Assembly (NCBI GenBank): GCA_024196135.1
Contig: JAMQCK010000215.1
Location: 1-36,616, forward strand
Direction: 5' to 3'
DNA from: Pleurotus ostreatus/Saccharomyces cerevisiae fusant
Taxonomy: Eukaryota > Opisthokonta
Length of the DNA: 36,616 nt
Position numbers and translations under genes: made by a program. Shown here in pieces: positions 21,201-32,629 of this stretch. How positions within the stretch are numbered: position 1 is the first letter of the stretch; each line of letters begins with the position of its first letter. The notes under the pieces are model-generated. The model was not told the DNA's origin. It saw only the letters and a list, made by a program, of their open reading frames with translations, and made no database searches.

Positions 21201-22268
21201 GACACATTGTCCATGGCAATCGCAATCGTTTAGGAAACAAGAAGGAATCACAGCGTGTTTATGACCCTGACTGCCGTCCGAGTCGACGGAATTATGGAGC
21301 GTGAGCGCGAGGAAAGCCACGTCTAAGGATGTCTATATGCGTACTACTAGCTGACTTGTACTGATATGCATGGTTCTATCTTTCTCAATACCGGCGAATA
21401 TCACGAATGTTACGAACGACTATGGTGCGCAGGGTGCACGAGAGTTTAGGCATGAATCGGGAGTCTGAGATGAGTGATACCCACCCTCATACGTGCATAG
21501 AGGTTCTTGGTACTTGTCCAGATGCTATCACCTCTGTCGCGCCCCAAAGCGCACGCGCTCTGATCGCAATCCGCGATGTTTGCGTTTGCTTGGTGGTGTA
21601 GGTCCAATCAACGCCGCGCTTAGACCGACATCTCACGCCTTGCTTCGAACGTTCTGCATCCAGAATACGACCCAGATGTCGCGCCTGCGCCGCCCCTCGC
21701 TCGACTTCCAAAGAGAGTCTCCAGAGGCAACAGTCTAAGAGCCTTCTGTAAGCTAGCACGAGACGCTGGGCTCAAGCTAGACTGCCCGTCTTGTCCAAAC
21801 CTTGACGGCGGCGGCGGCAGCAACGGCGACGGCAGAAGACGCCAACTTTCAAGACGCGCAACAGGCGAAGCGCTTCACACAGATCACCCCCGAGGCACCT
21901 CGGGCGTCCTCGCCGTCCAAAACAGGGCGTCCCATTGATGACCTCGACGATTCCCTGCGCCCGCACCGTGTACGGTACTCCCTTCAGGAACGACGACAGT
22001 GAAGATCAGCGCGTACGGAGATGACCTTCCAGAAGGCTTGAATAGGGCCGTAGAGGTGTGTATGAACACCTGCATAGGTCTGTTCGGGGACTGCAGACGC
22101 CCGTTCGAGGTCAGGTCCAGCGTACGCCCGCTGCCTGACGCACTCTGCGCTCAAGGTACCGAGGCATGTCCCGAGTGCCGCGGGGCGTGTCTTCCGAAGG
22201 TCGCGGGCAGTGTCGCGCGAGACTGACGGGAAGTGTCTCGTAAGGCGCGGGGTTCCCGAGGCGTAAAT
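21201..22268. other. Intergenic stretch, no gene seen
   Basis: Plus-strand frames around 21790-22000 (an Ala-rich run, then DDLDDSLRPHRV) have no start, splice or family support. A small hairpin (CCCGAG-GCAC-CTCGGG) lies near 21890-21905. Otherwise the stretch is unremarkable. Confidence 0.35.
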
Positions 22269-22269
22269 G

Positions 22270-22277
22270 TATATAAG
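22270..22277 (+). promoter_or_regulatory. TATA box of the GH76 gene
   Basis: TATATAAG lies about 100 bp before the ATG at 22377. It is followed by a CT-rich stretch (about 22320-22345) typical of fungal transcription start regions. Confidence 0.6.
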
Positions 22278-22376
22278 CGCGAGAGGCGTTGTATCAGCGC
22301 TGATCTTGACTTCGTCGTTCCTTTTTACCTTTCTCCTCGTTCTCCTTTGCGGATTTCGTCGCTCTTTACCAACAGC

Positions 22377-25300
22377 ATGTTCTCCCGCCTCTCATGCCTG
22401 GCGGCCCTCGCGCTCGCCGGGCTCTCCGCTGCCCAGGATCTGGGCGTGCCGTTGAGCTGGAGGGTGAGTACTTCTTTGCTTCTACCACACTCTCTACCTC
22501 CTCCCCCTCCTCTTCCCTTCCTACCCTCACCCACGTCACTAACCATCCCCACCCAGAAATTCAGCAACAACCGCACGCAGGCCGAGATCATCGGCATCTC
22601 CCAGGGCGCGATCGCGTACATGTTCCCGCAGCTGAACAGCGCGACGGCCGAGTTCAATGGGATCGGGTACTGGCAGTCGGGGAATGTTTGGTGAGTGTGG
22701 ATTGGCGCGGTGGGGGGTGGGCGTCATGGTGGGGTTGGGCGTCGTCTTGCGCCCCGACTCTTTGCTCGTGGATTGAGTACTGTGCTCGTGGGTCGTGTAC
22801 CGCGCTCGTGGATTGAGTAGTGTACTCGGGCGAGAGGACATATCTTCGTCGACAGTTGACCTCCTCCTTCACCTCGTCTCGCGAAGTCGCGGTTGCTCAC
22901 CAGACTTATGCTGACTCGCCGCGCACAGGGCCTCCATGGCGAACCACGACTACCGCTCCGGCGGGTCGGCCTACGCGTCGCAGGTCATCCCGGGCCTCAA
23001 CACCGCGTTCAGCCTGCATGCGAATTATGACCAGTGGGGGGTAAGTGTTATGCCATGCCTTCGCTTACCCCCATCCTTCCTCGCATCTTTCTCCCCTTCG
23101 TTGCGCCCTTGTCCTCTTCATTGCGCCCCCGTCCTCTTGGTTGCGCCTTCTTCCTCTTCGTTTCGCCCTCGTCCTTTTCGTCTGCCCATGGTGAACTTGC
23201 ACTGACGACGATATATTTCTGCAGTACAACGACGACGCGATGTACGCCGAAATCTCCATCTATCGCCCTACATCTCCATCTATCGCCCTACATCTCCATC
23301 TATCGCCCTACATCTCCATCTATCGTCCTACAATTCTGTCTACCGTCCTACGTCACTGACTCGCACCTCAGGTGGTGGGCGACCGCCGCGTACTACGGCT
23401 ACCGCGCCTACGGCGACCAGGGCTTGCTCGACCACGCGATCAAGACGTGGGAGCATGTTAGTACTTAGTGAGTGTCGTGTCTCTTTATTGGCGTCGAAGT
23501 GGCGAGATGGTCTTGCGGGGGAGGGTCGCGCTCGTTCGAGGAGCTTCGTCGAGGCTAGTTCGGGAGCTTCGTCGAGGCTAGTTCGGGAGCTTCTTCGACG
23601 ATGAAGCCTGATAGTCGCGCTCGTTGCATCCGAACTCGTACCAACGATTCCTGTACAGCGTCATCACCCAGGACGTGGCCAACGCGGGCCGCATTTCGAC
23701 GAAGAAGTCAAGCTTCAAGGGGACGTGTGAAGGGAGTGAGTCATCTGCCCTGCTGTGTCTGGACGTCGAGACGAGTCTTTCCCCAACGCATGCCCTTCCG
23801 TCCTAACGCTGCCCTTCCGTCCTAACGCTGCCCTTCCGTCCTAACCCTTTACTGACCACCCGCGCACGCAGAAACCATGGCAGGCGGTGTCTTCTGGGTG
23901 CGTACTCGATCTTCCCTGATTCGGGCTAGCGAGCTGACCGTGCATCAGCGCGCCAACGATGACGACCTGGGCATCAACAGCATCACAACTGGGTGCGTCG
24001 TCTTCTCCTCATCTTCCCTTCCCTCCCACCTCCTTTCCTCTCCGTCCTCCATCCCCTCTGCTGACCTCCCTCACTTCGTCACCTTCCTTCACCCTTCCTT
24101 CCCCCATTCCACCCCTCTCGCATTACTTCTTATCCCCCTCTTACTTTACTTCTCGCAGCCGCCTCATCTGCCTCGACCCTCAACTAACCCCCCACCGCAG
24201 CCTCTACCTCACCCTCTCCGCCTACCTCGTCGAGGCGACCGGCGACGCGAAGTACACCAACGCGGCCATCCTGTCCGCCAACTGGATCAAGACGCTGAAT
24301 ATGCGGGATGATTATATTGCCTTGGACGGGATTGGGGCGGGGGATTGTGGGCGGAGTAGTAAGGATTGGTGAGTGCGAGTGTTGCTTGATCGTGCGTCAG
24401 TACGCCGTGCCCGGAGTGTGCGCTGGCGCTTTTGTTCGGAGTGTGCTCCGGCGCTGGTGCTCGGAGTGTGTGACGGCGCTGGCGCTCGGAGTGTGCGCTG
24501 GCGCCAGCGCTAACCCGCGACACACGAGGCGGTCGCGTCCTCCCTCCCCCGCTCCACCTCCCACTTACCCCACCTTTCACCCCCGCTGACCACCCCACCT
24601 TTTATCCTTCTTGCTCCCTCCTCTCACCCCCGCTCACCCTCCCCTCACCCTCCTCACCCTCTTCCCCCCCTCTTTCTCCCCCCCTTCACCCCCGCTAACC
24701 ACCCCACCCGCAGGCTCTTCACCTACAACACCGGCAAGTTCCTCGAGGGCCTCAACGTGCTCGCGGACGTGACGGGCGACGGGCAGTGGAAGAGCCTGGC
24801 GACGTACGCGGCGAACGCGGCGATGAAGACGGGGGCGTGGCAGGGTGAGTGGGGGTGTTCTTTTGTTGAGTGCGGTCGGTTTCTGCGATGAGTGGAGGGT
24901 GTTCTTTTGTTGAGTGGAGGGTATGCTTTGGTTGAGTGGAGGGTATTCTTTTGTTGAGTGCGGTCGGTTTCTTTGAGGGGTAGGGGGGATGGGGCCGGGG
25001 GAGTGCGAGTTGGGAGCTTGGGGATTGATTGTTGACGTGACGGCCTTTCTTTTGTCGACGCGGCTGCCTTTCCTTTTCCGCGCGCCTACACGGCGAGTCG
25101 CGGGCGCGTCCAGGAAAGGCTTAAGTCGACGCGGGGCGGGGTGGCGCTTGAACGACGGCGACTGCTCGGAATGAACGACGACGACACCACCTATTCAGTC
25201 ACAGCAAGGGCGCGCACCCTCTCTAACCCCCTCCCCCCAGGTTCCAACGGCATCATCACCGAGGGCGCCTCCCCCTCCGCCAACAACGACGGCGTCGGCT

Positions 25301-25855
25301 TCAAGTCCATCCTCCTCCGCGGCCTCGACGAGGCGTACATGCGGCGGCAGCACGATAATGAGGCGCTGCGGATCCTGATCCATAGTTATGTTTGTGTGCA
25401 GGTGCGTGGTTGGGCTTGGTTTCTTTGAGGTTTTGGAGAGGCGTTTTGTGTGTGGGAAAGGTTTGGGTAAAGGGGAGGAGAGGGGGTTTGTGTGTGGGGA
25501 GGGTTTTTTTTGGCAGTTATGTGCGTGTGGGTTGTGCGAGAGAGGAGGGGGGCGAAGGGAAGGCGGAAGGGGAGGAGATGGCGGGGAAGGGCGAAGGGAG
25601 AGGAGATGGCGGGGGAGAAGTGGAAGGAGGAGGAGAAGGGCCAGGGGTGGTGGTGGCGGCGAGCGAGTTCGCTTGGTGACGGCGGATACCAAGAATATTG
25701 CTAACCACTCCCCCCCCCAGCTCAACGCCCTCCTCGACCTCGCCGCGACCGGCTACACGTACTCGTCCGCGTGGGCGGGCCCGCCGCAGGCGTTCACGAC
25801 GTGGGGCCAGATGGCCGCGCTGGACGTGTTTGTGGCGGCGATACACGCCGCCTAG
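22377..25855 (+). CDS. Secreted glycoside hydrolase family 76 (alpha-1,6-mannanase), 395 aa
   Basis: GH76 enzymes hydrolyse alpha-1,6-mannan; fungal DFG5/DCW1 relatives act on cell-wall mannan and GPI glycans. The twelve exons are 22377-22463, 22557-22690, 22929-23040, 23225-23241, 23372-23467, 23659-23735, 23872-23897, 23949-23992, 24201-24368, 24714-24844, 25241-25401 and 25721-25855. They sum to 1188 nt (396 codons). Residues 1-20 are a signal peptide (LAALALAGLSAAQ). The catalytic Asp pair of the family is D114-D115 in YNDDAMWW. RANDDDLGINSITTG, NTGKFLEGL and GIITEGA are further family blocks. The C-terminus (FVAAIHAA) has no GPI-anchor hydrophobic tail, so the enzyme is probably secreted. 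Introns of 51-396 nt are longer than elsewhere in the window and several carry minisatellites. Exon 4 (17 nt) and exon 7 (26 nt) are microexons. Confidence 0.88.
23251..23350. repeat. 20-bp minisatellite in GH76 intron 4, five units
   Basis: The unit CATCTCCATCTATCGCCCTA occurs at 23251, 23271, 23291 and 23311, followed by a diverged fifth unit at 23331. It fills most of the 130-nt intron after the catalytic microexon. Confidence 0.85.
23541..23600. repeat. 23-bp tandem repeat in GH76 intron 5
   Basis: Units starting GAGCTTCGTCGAGGCTAG lie at 23541 and 23564, with a partial third at 23587. Confidence 0.75.
23792..23848. repeat. 19-bp tandem repeat in GH76 intron 6
   Basis: The unit GCCCTTCCGTCCTAACGCT starts at 23792, 23811 and 23830, the last partial. 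Each unit carries a CTAAC branch-site-like string, so the repeat multiplies possible branch points. Confidence 0.75.
24412..24511. repeat. 25-bp tandem repeat in GH76 intron 9, four units
   Basis: Units beginning CGGAGTGTG start at 24412, 24437, 24462 and 24487, exactly 25 bp apart. They lie in a 345-nt intron. Confidence 0.8.
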
Positions 25856-25920
25856 CTAGCAGCTAGCTGGCGGCGATTCATGCCGCCTAGCTAGCCGGCG
25901 GCGATTCATGCGGCGTAGAC
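25834..25920. repeat. Tandem triplication of the GH76 stop-codon region
   Basis: Segments beginning GGCGGCGAT start at 25834, 25869 and 25897. The first encodes the final AAIHAA-stop. The other two repeat this text in the 3' flank, joined by GCTAGC-rich spacers. Confidence 0.75.
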
Positions 25921-26045
25921 GAGAGGTGGGGAAGAGGCGATCCGTGCAGCGTAGTTGAGAGGGGTGAGTTGTAAGGCGGTGTAGTTGCGTGAGGGGTCGC
26001 AAGGCGACACGGCATCGAATTGAGGAAGGGTATTTATTTGCTGGG

Positions 26046-26145
26046 TATCTACTGGGCGTAAGGGTGGGAATATCTACTGGGCGTAAGGGTAGGAATATCT
26101 ACTGGGCGTAAGGGTAGGAATACCTACTGGGCGTAAGGGTAGGAA
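26046..26145. repeat. 25-bp minisatellite, four units
   Basis: Units of TATCTACTGGGCGTAAGGGT plus five bases start at 26046, 26071, 26096 and 26121. They lie about 190 bp after the GH76 stop. Confidence 0.85.
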
Positions 26146-26914
26146 TACAACTTATTGAGCGTACTCATGGGTAGGAATACATCTGCATGATGGGTATCGA
26201 GGGCGAGATTTGGCGCGGATGGGCGTAGAAGACGCGCGAAGGGAGCGTAGAAGAGGCGCGAAGGGAGAAGGGGAAAAGCGCGAAGGGAGCGTAGAAGAAG
26301 CGCGTTCATCTGTGCGGGCCCCATCTTGCGGGCTCATCCGCGCAGGCCCCTCTTGCGCGCGTAGATTTCGGGAATGCCGATGGAGCTCAAGTGTTCGTGT
26401 CCGCCCTGCTCCTGCCTACGCCGTTTCGCACCTCGGATCACCTTTCCTCCATACCTCGGATCACCCTCCTTGCGCGCCTCGGATCGCTTTTCCTCCTTCT
26501 CGTCCCTCGAAGTGCACCTCTTTTCTTGTCTTGCGACACCTTTCCTACACTCGCAAGCGTCTTTCGACACCTTCCCTCCCTCCCCTCCCTTCCTTCGACA
26601 CTTTCCCTCCCCCTCCCCTCGGCTGTCCTGCTCTCATCTTCCGTGCCACATGGGGGCGCAAGTCGGCACTGCCACATGTCATCCCCACGTCGTCGAAGGG
26701 AGGGAAGGGAGGGAAGGGAGGGAGGAGAGGGAAGTGAGGGAAGGGGCGGTAGCGAAACACGATCAGAAAGCATATGTGATGTACAGCGCAGCGCGAGGGG
26801 GAAGGAGGAGGCGACGCCAGGGGGAGGGAGGAGGCGATGCGGGAGGAAAAAGGAGACTAGACTGCGGAGGGGGAGCGAGAAGGGAGGCGGGTGAATCGAA
26901 GCATGGAGGAGGAG

Positions 26915-26999
26915 GGCGACAAGAATGCGGAGAGGAGGAGGGCGACAAGAATGCGGAGAGGGGGAGGGCGACAAGAATGCGGAGAGGGGGAGGGCGCGG
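26915..26999. repeat. 26-bp tandem repeat
   Basis: Units beginning GGCGACAAGAATGCGGAGAG start at 26915, 26941 and 26967, with a partial fourth at 26993. Confidence 0.8.
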
Positions 27000-27230
27000 T
27001 GAGCGGGGAGACAGAGTGTAGGATGGGGAGGAGAAGAAGAGGACGGGTAGGAGAAGAAGAGGACGGGGAGGCTAAGAGGGTGGGGCGGAAGTTGTGGATG
27101 GAAAGGGGGGAAAGGGGCTGAAGGGGGTAGAGTAAACATCATGAATGTAGAAGGCGGAGGCGGGCATGGAAGTACAAGGGGCGGGGGTAACGGGCGTCGC
27201 GCCCCTGTCACCCTGCGACAATCCGCCACC

Positions 27231-27318
27231 TCCAACCTACTCCTTCGCCGTCTCCAACCGACTCCTTCGTCGCTTCCAACCGACTCCTTCGTCCGCCTCC
27301 AACCGGCTCCTTAGCCGC
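27231..27318. repeat. 22-bp tandem repeat
   Basis: Units beginning TCCAACC start at 27231, 27253, 27275 and 27298 and contain CTCCTTCG. Confidence 0.75.
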
Positions 27319-27835
27319 CCTCACCCTCGCATTTCGCCCGCCCTCGACCGAATCCTTCGCTGCCCCCAACTGGCCACACTCCCCTCTGGGCCCAGAGAGT
27401 TTCCCGTTCCATTCGAGCTCAGCAAGCTTCTCCGTTCCAATCGAGCTCGGTACGCTGTTCTCGCTTCCTCGATTCCCCTTCGGATAAGGTTTTCCCGCTG
27501 TGCCTGGGACGGGATGGTGGGAAGGAGAGAAGCGGAAGGGCTAGGAGGGTAAAGAGGGGCGGGAAGTGTTTGATCTCCGCGTCTCGCACCCCTTCCCTAC
27601 ACCATCCCCCTCATCCTACAACCCCCCCTTTTTCATCGCACCTCCGCCCCGCTCCCCCGACGTCTAACAGCCCTCGCTGTCCGCACCTCCGCTCTCGCCT
27701 GCATCCTACACCCACACCCTCGCGGTGCTGGGCGAGGTGGGATAGGTGGGCGTCGCTCTTCCCACCCTCACCGCCCTGCATCCTACACACACACCCACAC
27801 CCTCGCGGCGCGCGGTGGAATAGGTGGGCGTCGCT

Positions 27836-28190
27836 GCCCCTTCGAGGCTCTCCCCTCGACGTCTTCCCCTCCGACGCTCTCCCCTTCGATGTCGCTCCTT
27901 CGACGTCGCCCTTCGACGTCGCCCCTCCGGCGCTGCCCCTTCGACGCTCTCCCCTTCGACGCTGACCCCTCGACGTCTTCCCCTTCGACGCTTTCCGCCT
28001 TCGATGCTCCCCTTCGACGCCGCCCCTTCGACGTCGCTGTCCCTTCGACCTCGGACGCCCCCTTCGACGCTCTCCCTCACCTTTGACGCCTCATAGACTT
28101 TCGCCCCCTTCGACACGACTTCTAACAGCCCTCCCCTTCGACGTCCCCACTCCCCTCAGCCCACACGACCTTCCCCCGAGCGACTTCTAA
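27836..28190. repeat. Dense CCTTCGACG array
   Basis: CTTCGACG/TTCGAC occurs at short, irregular intervals mixed with CTCCCC. One strand is strongly pyrimidine-biased, and the TTCGA core is partly palindromic. Confidence 0.7.
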
Positions 28191-29018
28191 TAGCCCTCCC
28201 CCCGCGCGACCTTCGCCCCGCGCGCGCCCATATGAACATGCCCTCCTCCAAGCGCCCCATCCCTATTCCTGAGCGCCCCATCCGTCCAGCGGGGGCAAGG
28301 GAAGGGGAAGGGGAGGGAAGGGAGCCTCCTACGTTTTCTTCCGCCCTCCTTCTCCCCCGCGGCTCTCCTTCAGCGCCTTCTCTCGCTTCAGCGCTTCATC
28401 GCTGTTCGCTATTTGCTTCGATGGGAGAGCATCTTCCCCCTTGCCTCCCTGTTGGGGGGTGCATTTTCTCTCCTCGCTGTGTTTGGGGAGCATCTTCACC
28501 GCCCCGTCATCACCGACCCCCGCCCTCAAGCGTCACAACCCCCCACCTTCGATTACTTCTCTCCCCTTGCGGCGCCCTGAGCGCCTGACCGGTGATTCGG
28601 GTCTAGCGCTGACGAGGCGGAGAAGGAGGGAGGGGTAGGGGGAAGGAAGAGGCGGTGATTCACTCTTAGCGCCAGCGGCGCGGTGAAGGGGGGAGAGGTG
28701 AGGTGAAGGGGGAAATGGGGAGGGGCGTGATGCGGGAGGACAGGGGAGGGAGACACTGCGGACGGGGGGGGAGAGATAAAGACGGGGGCAGAGGGGTGCA
28801 GATAAAGATGGTGGGAGCCGGGTGTAGATGGGGGAGCGGGGCGTAGACGACGAAGCGGGGTGTATGTAGATGGCGAGGCATTCATGAATTGTGGATGGAA
28901 AAGGGGGAAAGGGGCGAGAGGGGGTACAGTGGACATCGTAAGCGGAGAAGGGGGGACAAATATCGTGGTTGGATGAGGGGGGGAGGGGGAGAGGGGTGAC
29001 GGGCGTCGCGCACCTTCG

Positions 29019-29165
29019 GCCTTCGACCCTTCGACCCTTCGACCGTTTGACCCTTCGACCCTTCGGCCTTCGACCCTTCGACCCTTCGACCGTTTGACCG
29101 TTTGACCAAATTCTCCGCCACCTTCGACCCTTTGACCAAATTCTCCGCCACCTTCGATCGAGTCC
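29019..29165. repeat. CCTTCGACC / CGTTTGACC array
   Basis: A roughly 9-10 bp unit (CCTTCGACC) is repeated, with CGTTTGACC and TTGACCAAATTCTCCGCCA variants. The last of these appears twice near 29100-29155. Confidence 0.75.
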
Positions 29166-29356
29166 GTCACCAGCTCCTCCGCTGCGCCGAGCAACTCCTA
29201 CGCCTCGCCGACCGACGAACGGGGTCCCTCGCCCCGCCGGCCGACGAACCACCCTCGTCCCCCTCAAGTCAGCACCTGCAACTTCGCCTTTAGTCGACGC
29301 TTTCACCTTCAGTCGACGCCTTCTTACCCCGACTGAGCGCTGCTTATCACGTCCCA

Positions 29357-29466
29357 TCAGCGCCTGCATGACTTCCCATCAGCCCCGGGATTACCCTTCG
29401 TCAGCGCGTGCATGACCCTTCGTCAGCGCCTGCATGACCCTTCGTCAGCACCTGCATGACCCTTCC
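29357..29466. repeat. 22-bp tandem repeat, five units
   Basis: Units beginning TCAGCGCCTGCATGACCC start at 29357, 29379, 29401, 29423 and 29445. The second unit is more diverged. Confidence 0.8.
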
Positions 29467-29490
29467 TCGACGACATGACCCTTCATCGAC

Positions 29491-29665
29491 GACGAGCGCC
29501 AGCTTTTGCGACGAGCGCGCCCCCTTGGCGACGAGCGCTAGCTTTTGCGACGCGCGCCATCTATGGCGACGAGCGCTACCTTTAGCGACGCGCGCCATCT
29601 TTTGGGACGCGCGCCACCCTTTTCAACGAGCGCTAGCTTTGGCGAGGAGCGCCATCTTTGGCGAC
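29491..29665. repeat. About 19-bp tandem repeat, nine units
   Basis: The core GACGAGCGC or GACGCGCGC starts at 29491, 29509, 29530, 29549, 29568, 29587, 29606, about 29625 and 29644. The period is mostly exactly 19 bp. Confidence 0.75.
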
Positions 29666-30558
29666 TATCTCCCCCATCTGCACCTCCCTCGCCCCGCCTC
29701 CCGCCTCCCTCGCCATCCCCCCCCCCCAATCCCTCGCCTTCCACCTCCGTCGCCCTTCCCTCTCATTCGGCTCCCACCCACACCCTCATTGCTTGCGCTG
29801 TCCGCCCACCCTCATTGCTCGCGCTAGCCGCCCACCAACGTCGTTCGCGCTAGCCGCCCACCCCTCGTCTCCTTTTCGCCCCGTCGCTCGCGGCGAGCGA
29901 CCAGCGCCCCACTCCCTCGACGCGCACCCAGGCGCCCTCTCCCCTCGACCTCGCCTCCATTCCCTCCGTCGCTCTCACCTCCGTCGCTGCCCTTTGTCCC
30001 CCTCGTCTCCGTCGTCTCCCCTCCGTCGCTCGTCTCCCTCCATACACGAGCGACTGTCGTCTCCGCGCGCACGACTTTCGCCCCCTTCGACGTTGCCCCT
30101 CCCCGCCCGAGCGTCTTCGGCACATAGACTGTCGTCTTCCCCCCATAGACCGTCGTCTTCCCCCCATAGACCCTCCGCCCCCTAGACCGTCGCCTCCCTC
30201 CGCCCCATCCCCATGCCCTCCTCAAAACGCCCCTATCCGTCCTCCAAGCGCCCCACGCCCCTATCCGTCCTCCAAGCGCCCCACGCCCCTCCTCAAGACG
30301 CAGCCATCCCTGACGATTTGCGCCTAGACTGACCGGGGACTCGCGCCTAGCGCCAGCGGGGCGGTGAAGGAGGGAGAGGTAGGGGAGCAAGAGGAGGTAT
30401 GGAGAAGGGGGAGGTGAAGGAGGATGAGGTGGGAAGAGGGGGGGAAGGGAGGGGAGAGGTAGGGGGAAGGGAGGGAGAGGTAGGGGAAGGAAGAACCTAG
30501 GGAACGCGCAGACGATCGTGTATACCGACACGAGGCAAGGTAGACAAATGCATTCGTG

Positions 30559-30702
30559 GTAGACGAGACGACTGTATGCGCGGTGGACGAGACGTCAATA
30601 TGCGCGGTGGACGAGACGACTGTATGCGCGGTAGACGAGACGGCTATATGCGCGGTAGACGAGACGGCTACATGCGCGGTAGACGAGACGGCTATATGCG
30701 CG
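30559..30702. repeat. 24-bp minisatellite, six units
   Basis: Units beginning GT[A/G]GACGAGACG start at 30559, 30583, 30607, 30631, 30655 and 30679, exactly 24 bp apart. Because 24 is a multiple of three, the plus strand reads as repeated VDETAICA-like octapeptides. Confidence 0.9.
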
Positions 30703-30760
30703 GTACGTACAAGCGTATGTGATCACCACTGCGAGGCGAGGCTCACCGGTACGTAGGCAG

Positions 30761-30848
30761 CTCATAAGGTTGGCGTAGGCGGCTCATGAGGATGATGTAC
30801 GCAGCTCATGAGGATGATGTACGCAGCTCATGAGGTTGACGTACGCAG
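30761..30848. repeat. 22-bp tandem repeat, four units
   Basis: Units beginning CTCATGAGGATGATGTACGC start at 30761, 30783, 30805 and 30827. Confidence 0.85.
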
Positions 30849-31956
30849 CGGCGGGGCGGAGTGTTATGGCAGAGAAGTGAGTACACCACACGAGATGGGG
30901 CTGATCGTGTTCAGAGCAAGGTCGAATCTGTGGTCGACGTGGGAGTGCGAGGATAGCAGCGAGAGGGTTGGAGGACAGGTCCTTGGTGAGTCGCAGGCCG
31001 CACGACAGAGCGGGCCAACGTCGTGACGTTGCGCAGGGAAAGCTGCGAAGAGGGACGAGGGCGAGGCACGCATACAGGAAGCCGGCGAGGAGGACAAGTA
31101 ATGGCCGTCGTCATGTTGAGAGCCGAGAGCGCGGACCAGAGAGCAGCACAGTCGACGCGACAGGCGCTAGTCATTGGCTCTTTACGGCACGAAGGTCAGC
31201 TCAGCACGACACGGCAGTCGACTCAGCACAACAAGCCAGCCGCCTCCAGCCGACTCTGCGATACGAGGGTAGAGGCGATCAAGAGCGTCGCTGACGACCA
31301 CGCGATCGCAACGCTGCCGCATCCGGAAGGGTTAGTGATGTGACGTCATGGCTGATCCGCAACGCGGACCGCGGGTTGATGGGGGAGCGGATGGTCTGCT
31401 CGGAGGGCGAGGGCGTTCGGTCTGCTCGCCTTGCGATAGGGTTAGGCCGAGCGCTCGGTTGGCTGTAGCTTACTCGACCGACCGGTTCTTTGATGCTGCA
31501 TGACATCGCCAGCTAAACCTCGATGCGCCTCAACAAACTCCGACCACGCCTCCGGCTCTTGTCTGCATCGAAGCGCCGTCTACCCTGTCGCCGCGGCGGG
31601 ATGGGCCACTCCCCGTCTAGCTCGACCGACCACCCCAGTCGCGCGCGCTCCGAACCACACCGGTGCGAGCTCCTGCTCTTTTGCGCTCAAGGTCAGATGT
31701 GCACATACACCCTCTTCCTTCCCCTTCCTCCCCGCCCTACCTCTTCGCTTCCCCCTCCCGCTCTTCCCCCTCTTCGCTTATCCCTTCCATCTCTCTCTCT
31801 TCCCTCCTTTCCTTCTGTCTCCCCTTCCCCTCCTCCCCCACCCTCCCTATCTCGTGTCTGTGAGCCTCGTTTTGACATGTCGGTGAGCCTCGTCTCGCAT
31901 TCCTAGCCACATTCGCTTGTAGATGTCGTGTAGTCTACCGTGAATGTATCTGTGCA

Positions 31957-32296
31957 CCGTCCCCTTCTCCCTCTCTTCCCCCTTCCCACCCTCCCTTCTC
32001 CCCTCCCCTTCTCCCCATTCCGCTCCTTCCCCACTCCCCCTTCTCCCCCCTCACACCCCCTTCTCCCTTCTCCCCTCCCCTTCTCCCCATTCCGCTCCTT
32101 CCCCACTCCCCCTTCTCCCCCCTCACACCCCCTTCTCCCTTCTCCCTTCTCCCTTCTCCCTTCTCCCTCCCCTTCCCCCCCCTTCTCCCTTCTCCCTTCC
32201 CCTTCTCGCCCCTTCCCTTCCCCCTCCCCTTCCTTCCCTCCCTTCCTCCCTTCTCCCTCCTCTTCCCCTTCCGCCTTCTCCCTCTACTCCTCACCC
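31957..32296. repeat. Pyrimidine tract of about 340 bp with internal 72-bp duplication
   Basis: The plus strand is almost entirely C and T, with CTTCTCCC and CCTTCCCC units. A unit of about 72 bp containing CTCCCCATTCCGCTCC is repeated back to back at about 31999-32142. Tracts of this kind can adopt triplex (H-DNA) structure under supercoiling. Confidence 0.75.
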
Positions 32297-32629
32297 ATGC
32301 TCCTCATCTACCCATCCTTCCTCCCCACGACCTGCCCTCTGGATCGCAGGGCGCTCGGTGGAAGATCTCGAGGACGCTTGGGGGGGGAGGGTGGAGGGGC
32401 GGAGGGGGGGGGGAAGGGGGACGGAGGGAAGGGGGGGAGGGGGAAGAGGGAGGGAGGGGGAAGAGGGGGGGAGGGCGCACCCAATGGACGCTCCGAGGGA
32501 AGTCGGGTCTGGCGATGCTCTCAAGGACGCACCCGAGGACGCTCCCAATGGACGCTTGTCAGGCGCTCCCGAACACGCACCTGCGGACACCCCGAGGGCG
32601 CTCCTTGGAAGCTCTCTAGGACGCTCGTT

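Noticed and set aside
21780..22002. Ala-rich plus-strand frame before the GH76 gene
   Set aside because: Low complexity, no splice-supported extension and no family resemblance.
26046..26145. Telomere-like repeat (GTAAGGGT)
   Set aside because: The unit is 25 bp with one GTAAGGG each, not a short TTAGGG array, and it lies just after a gene.
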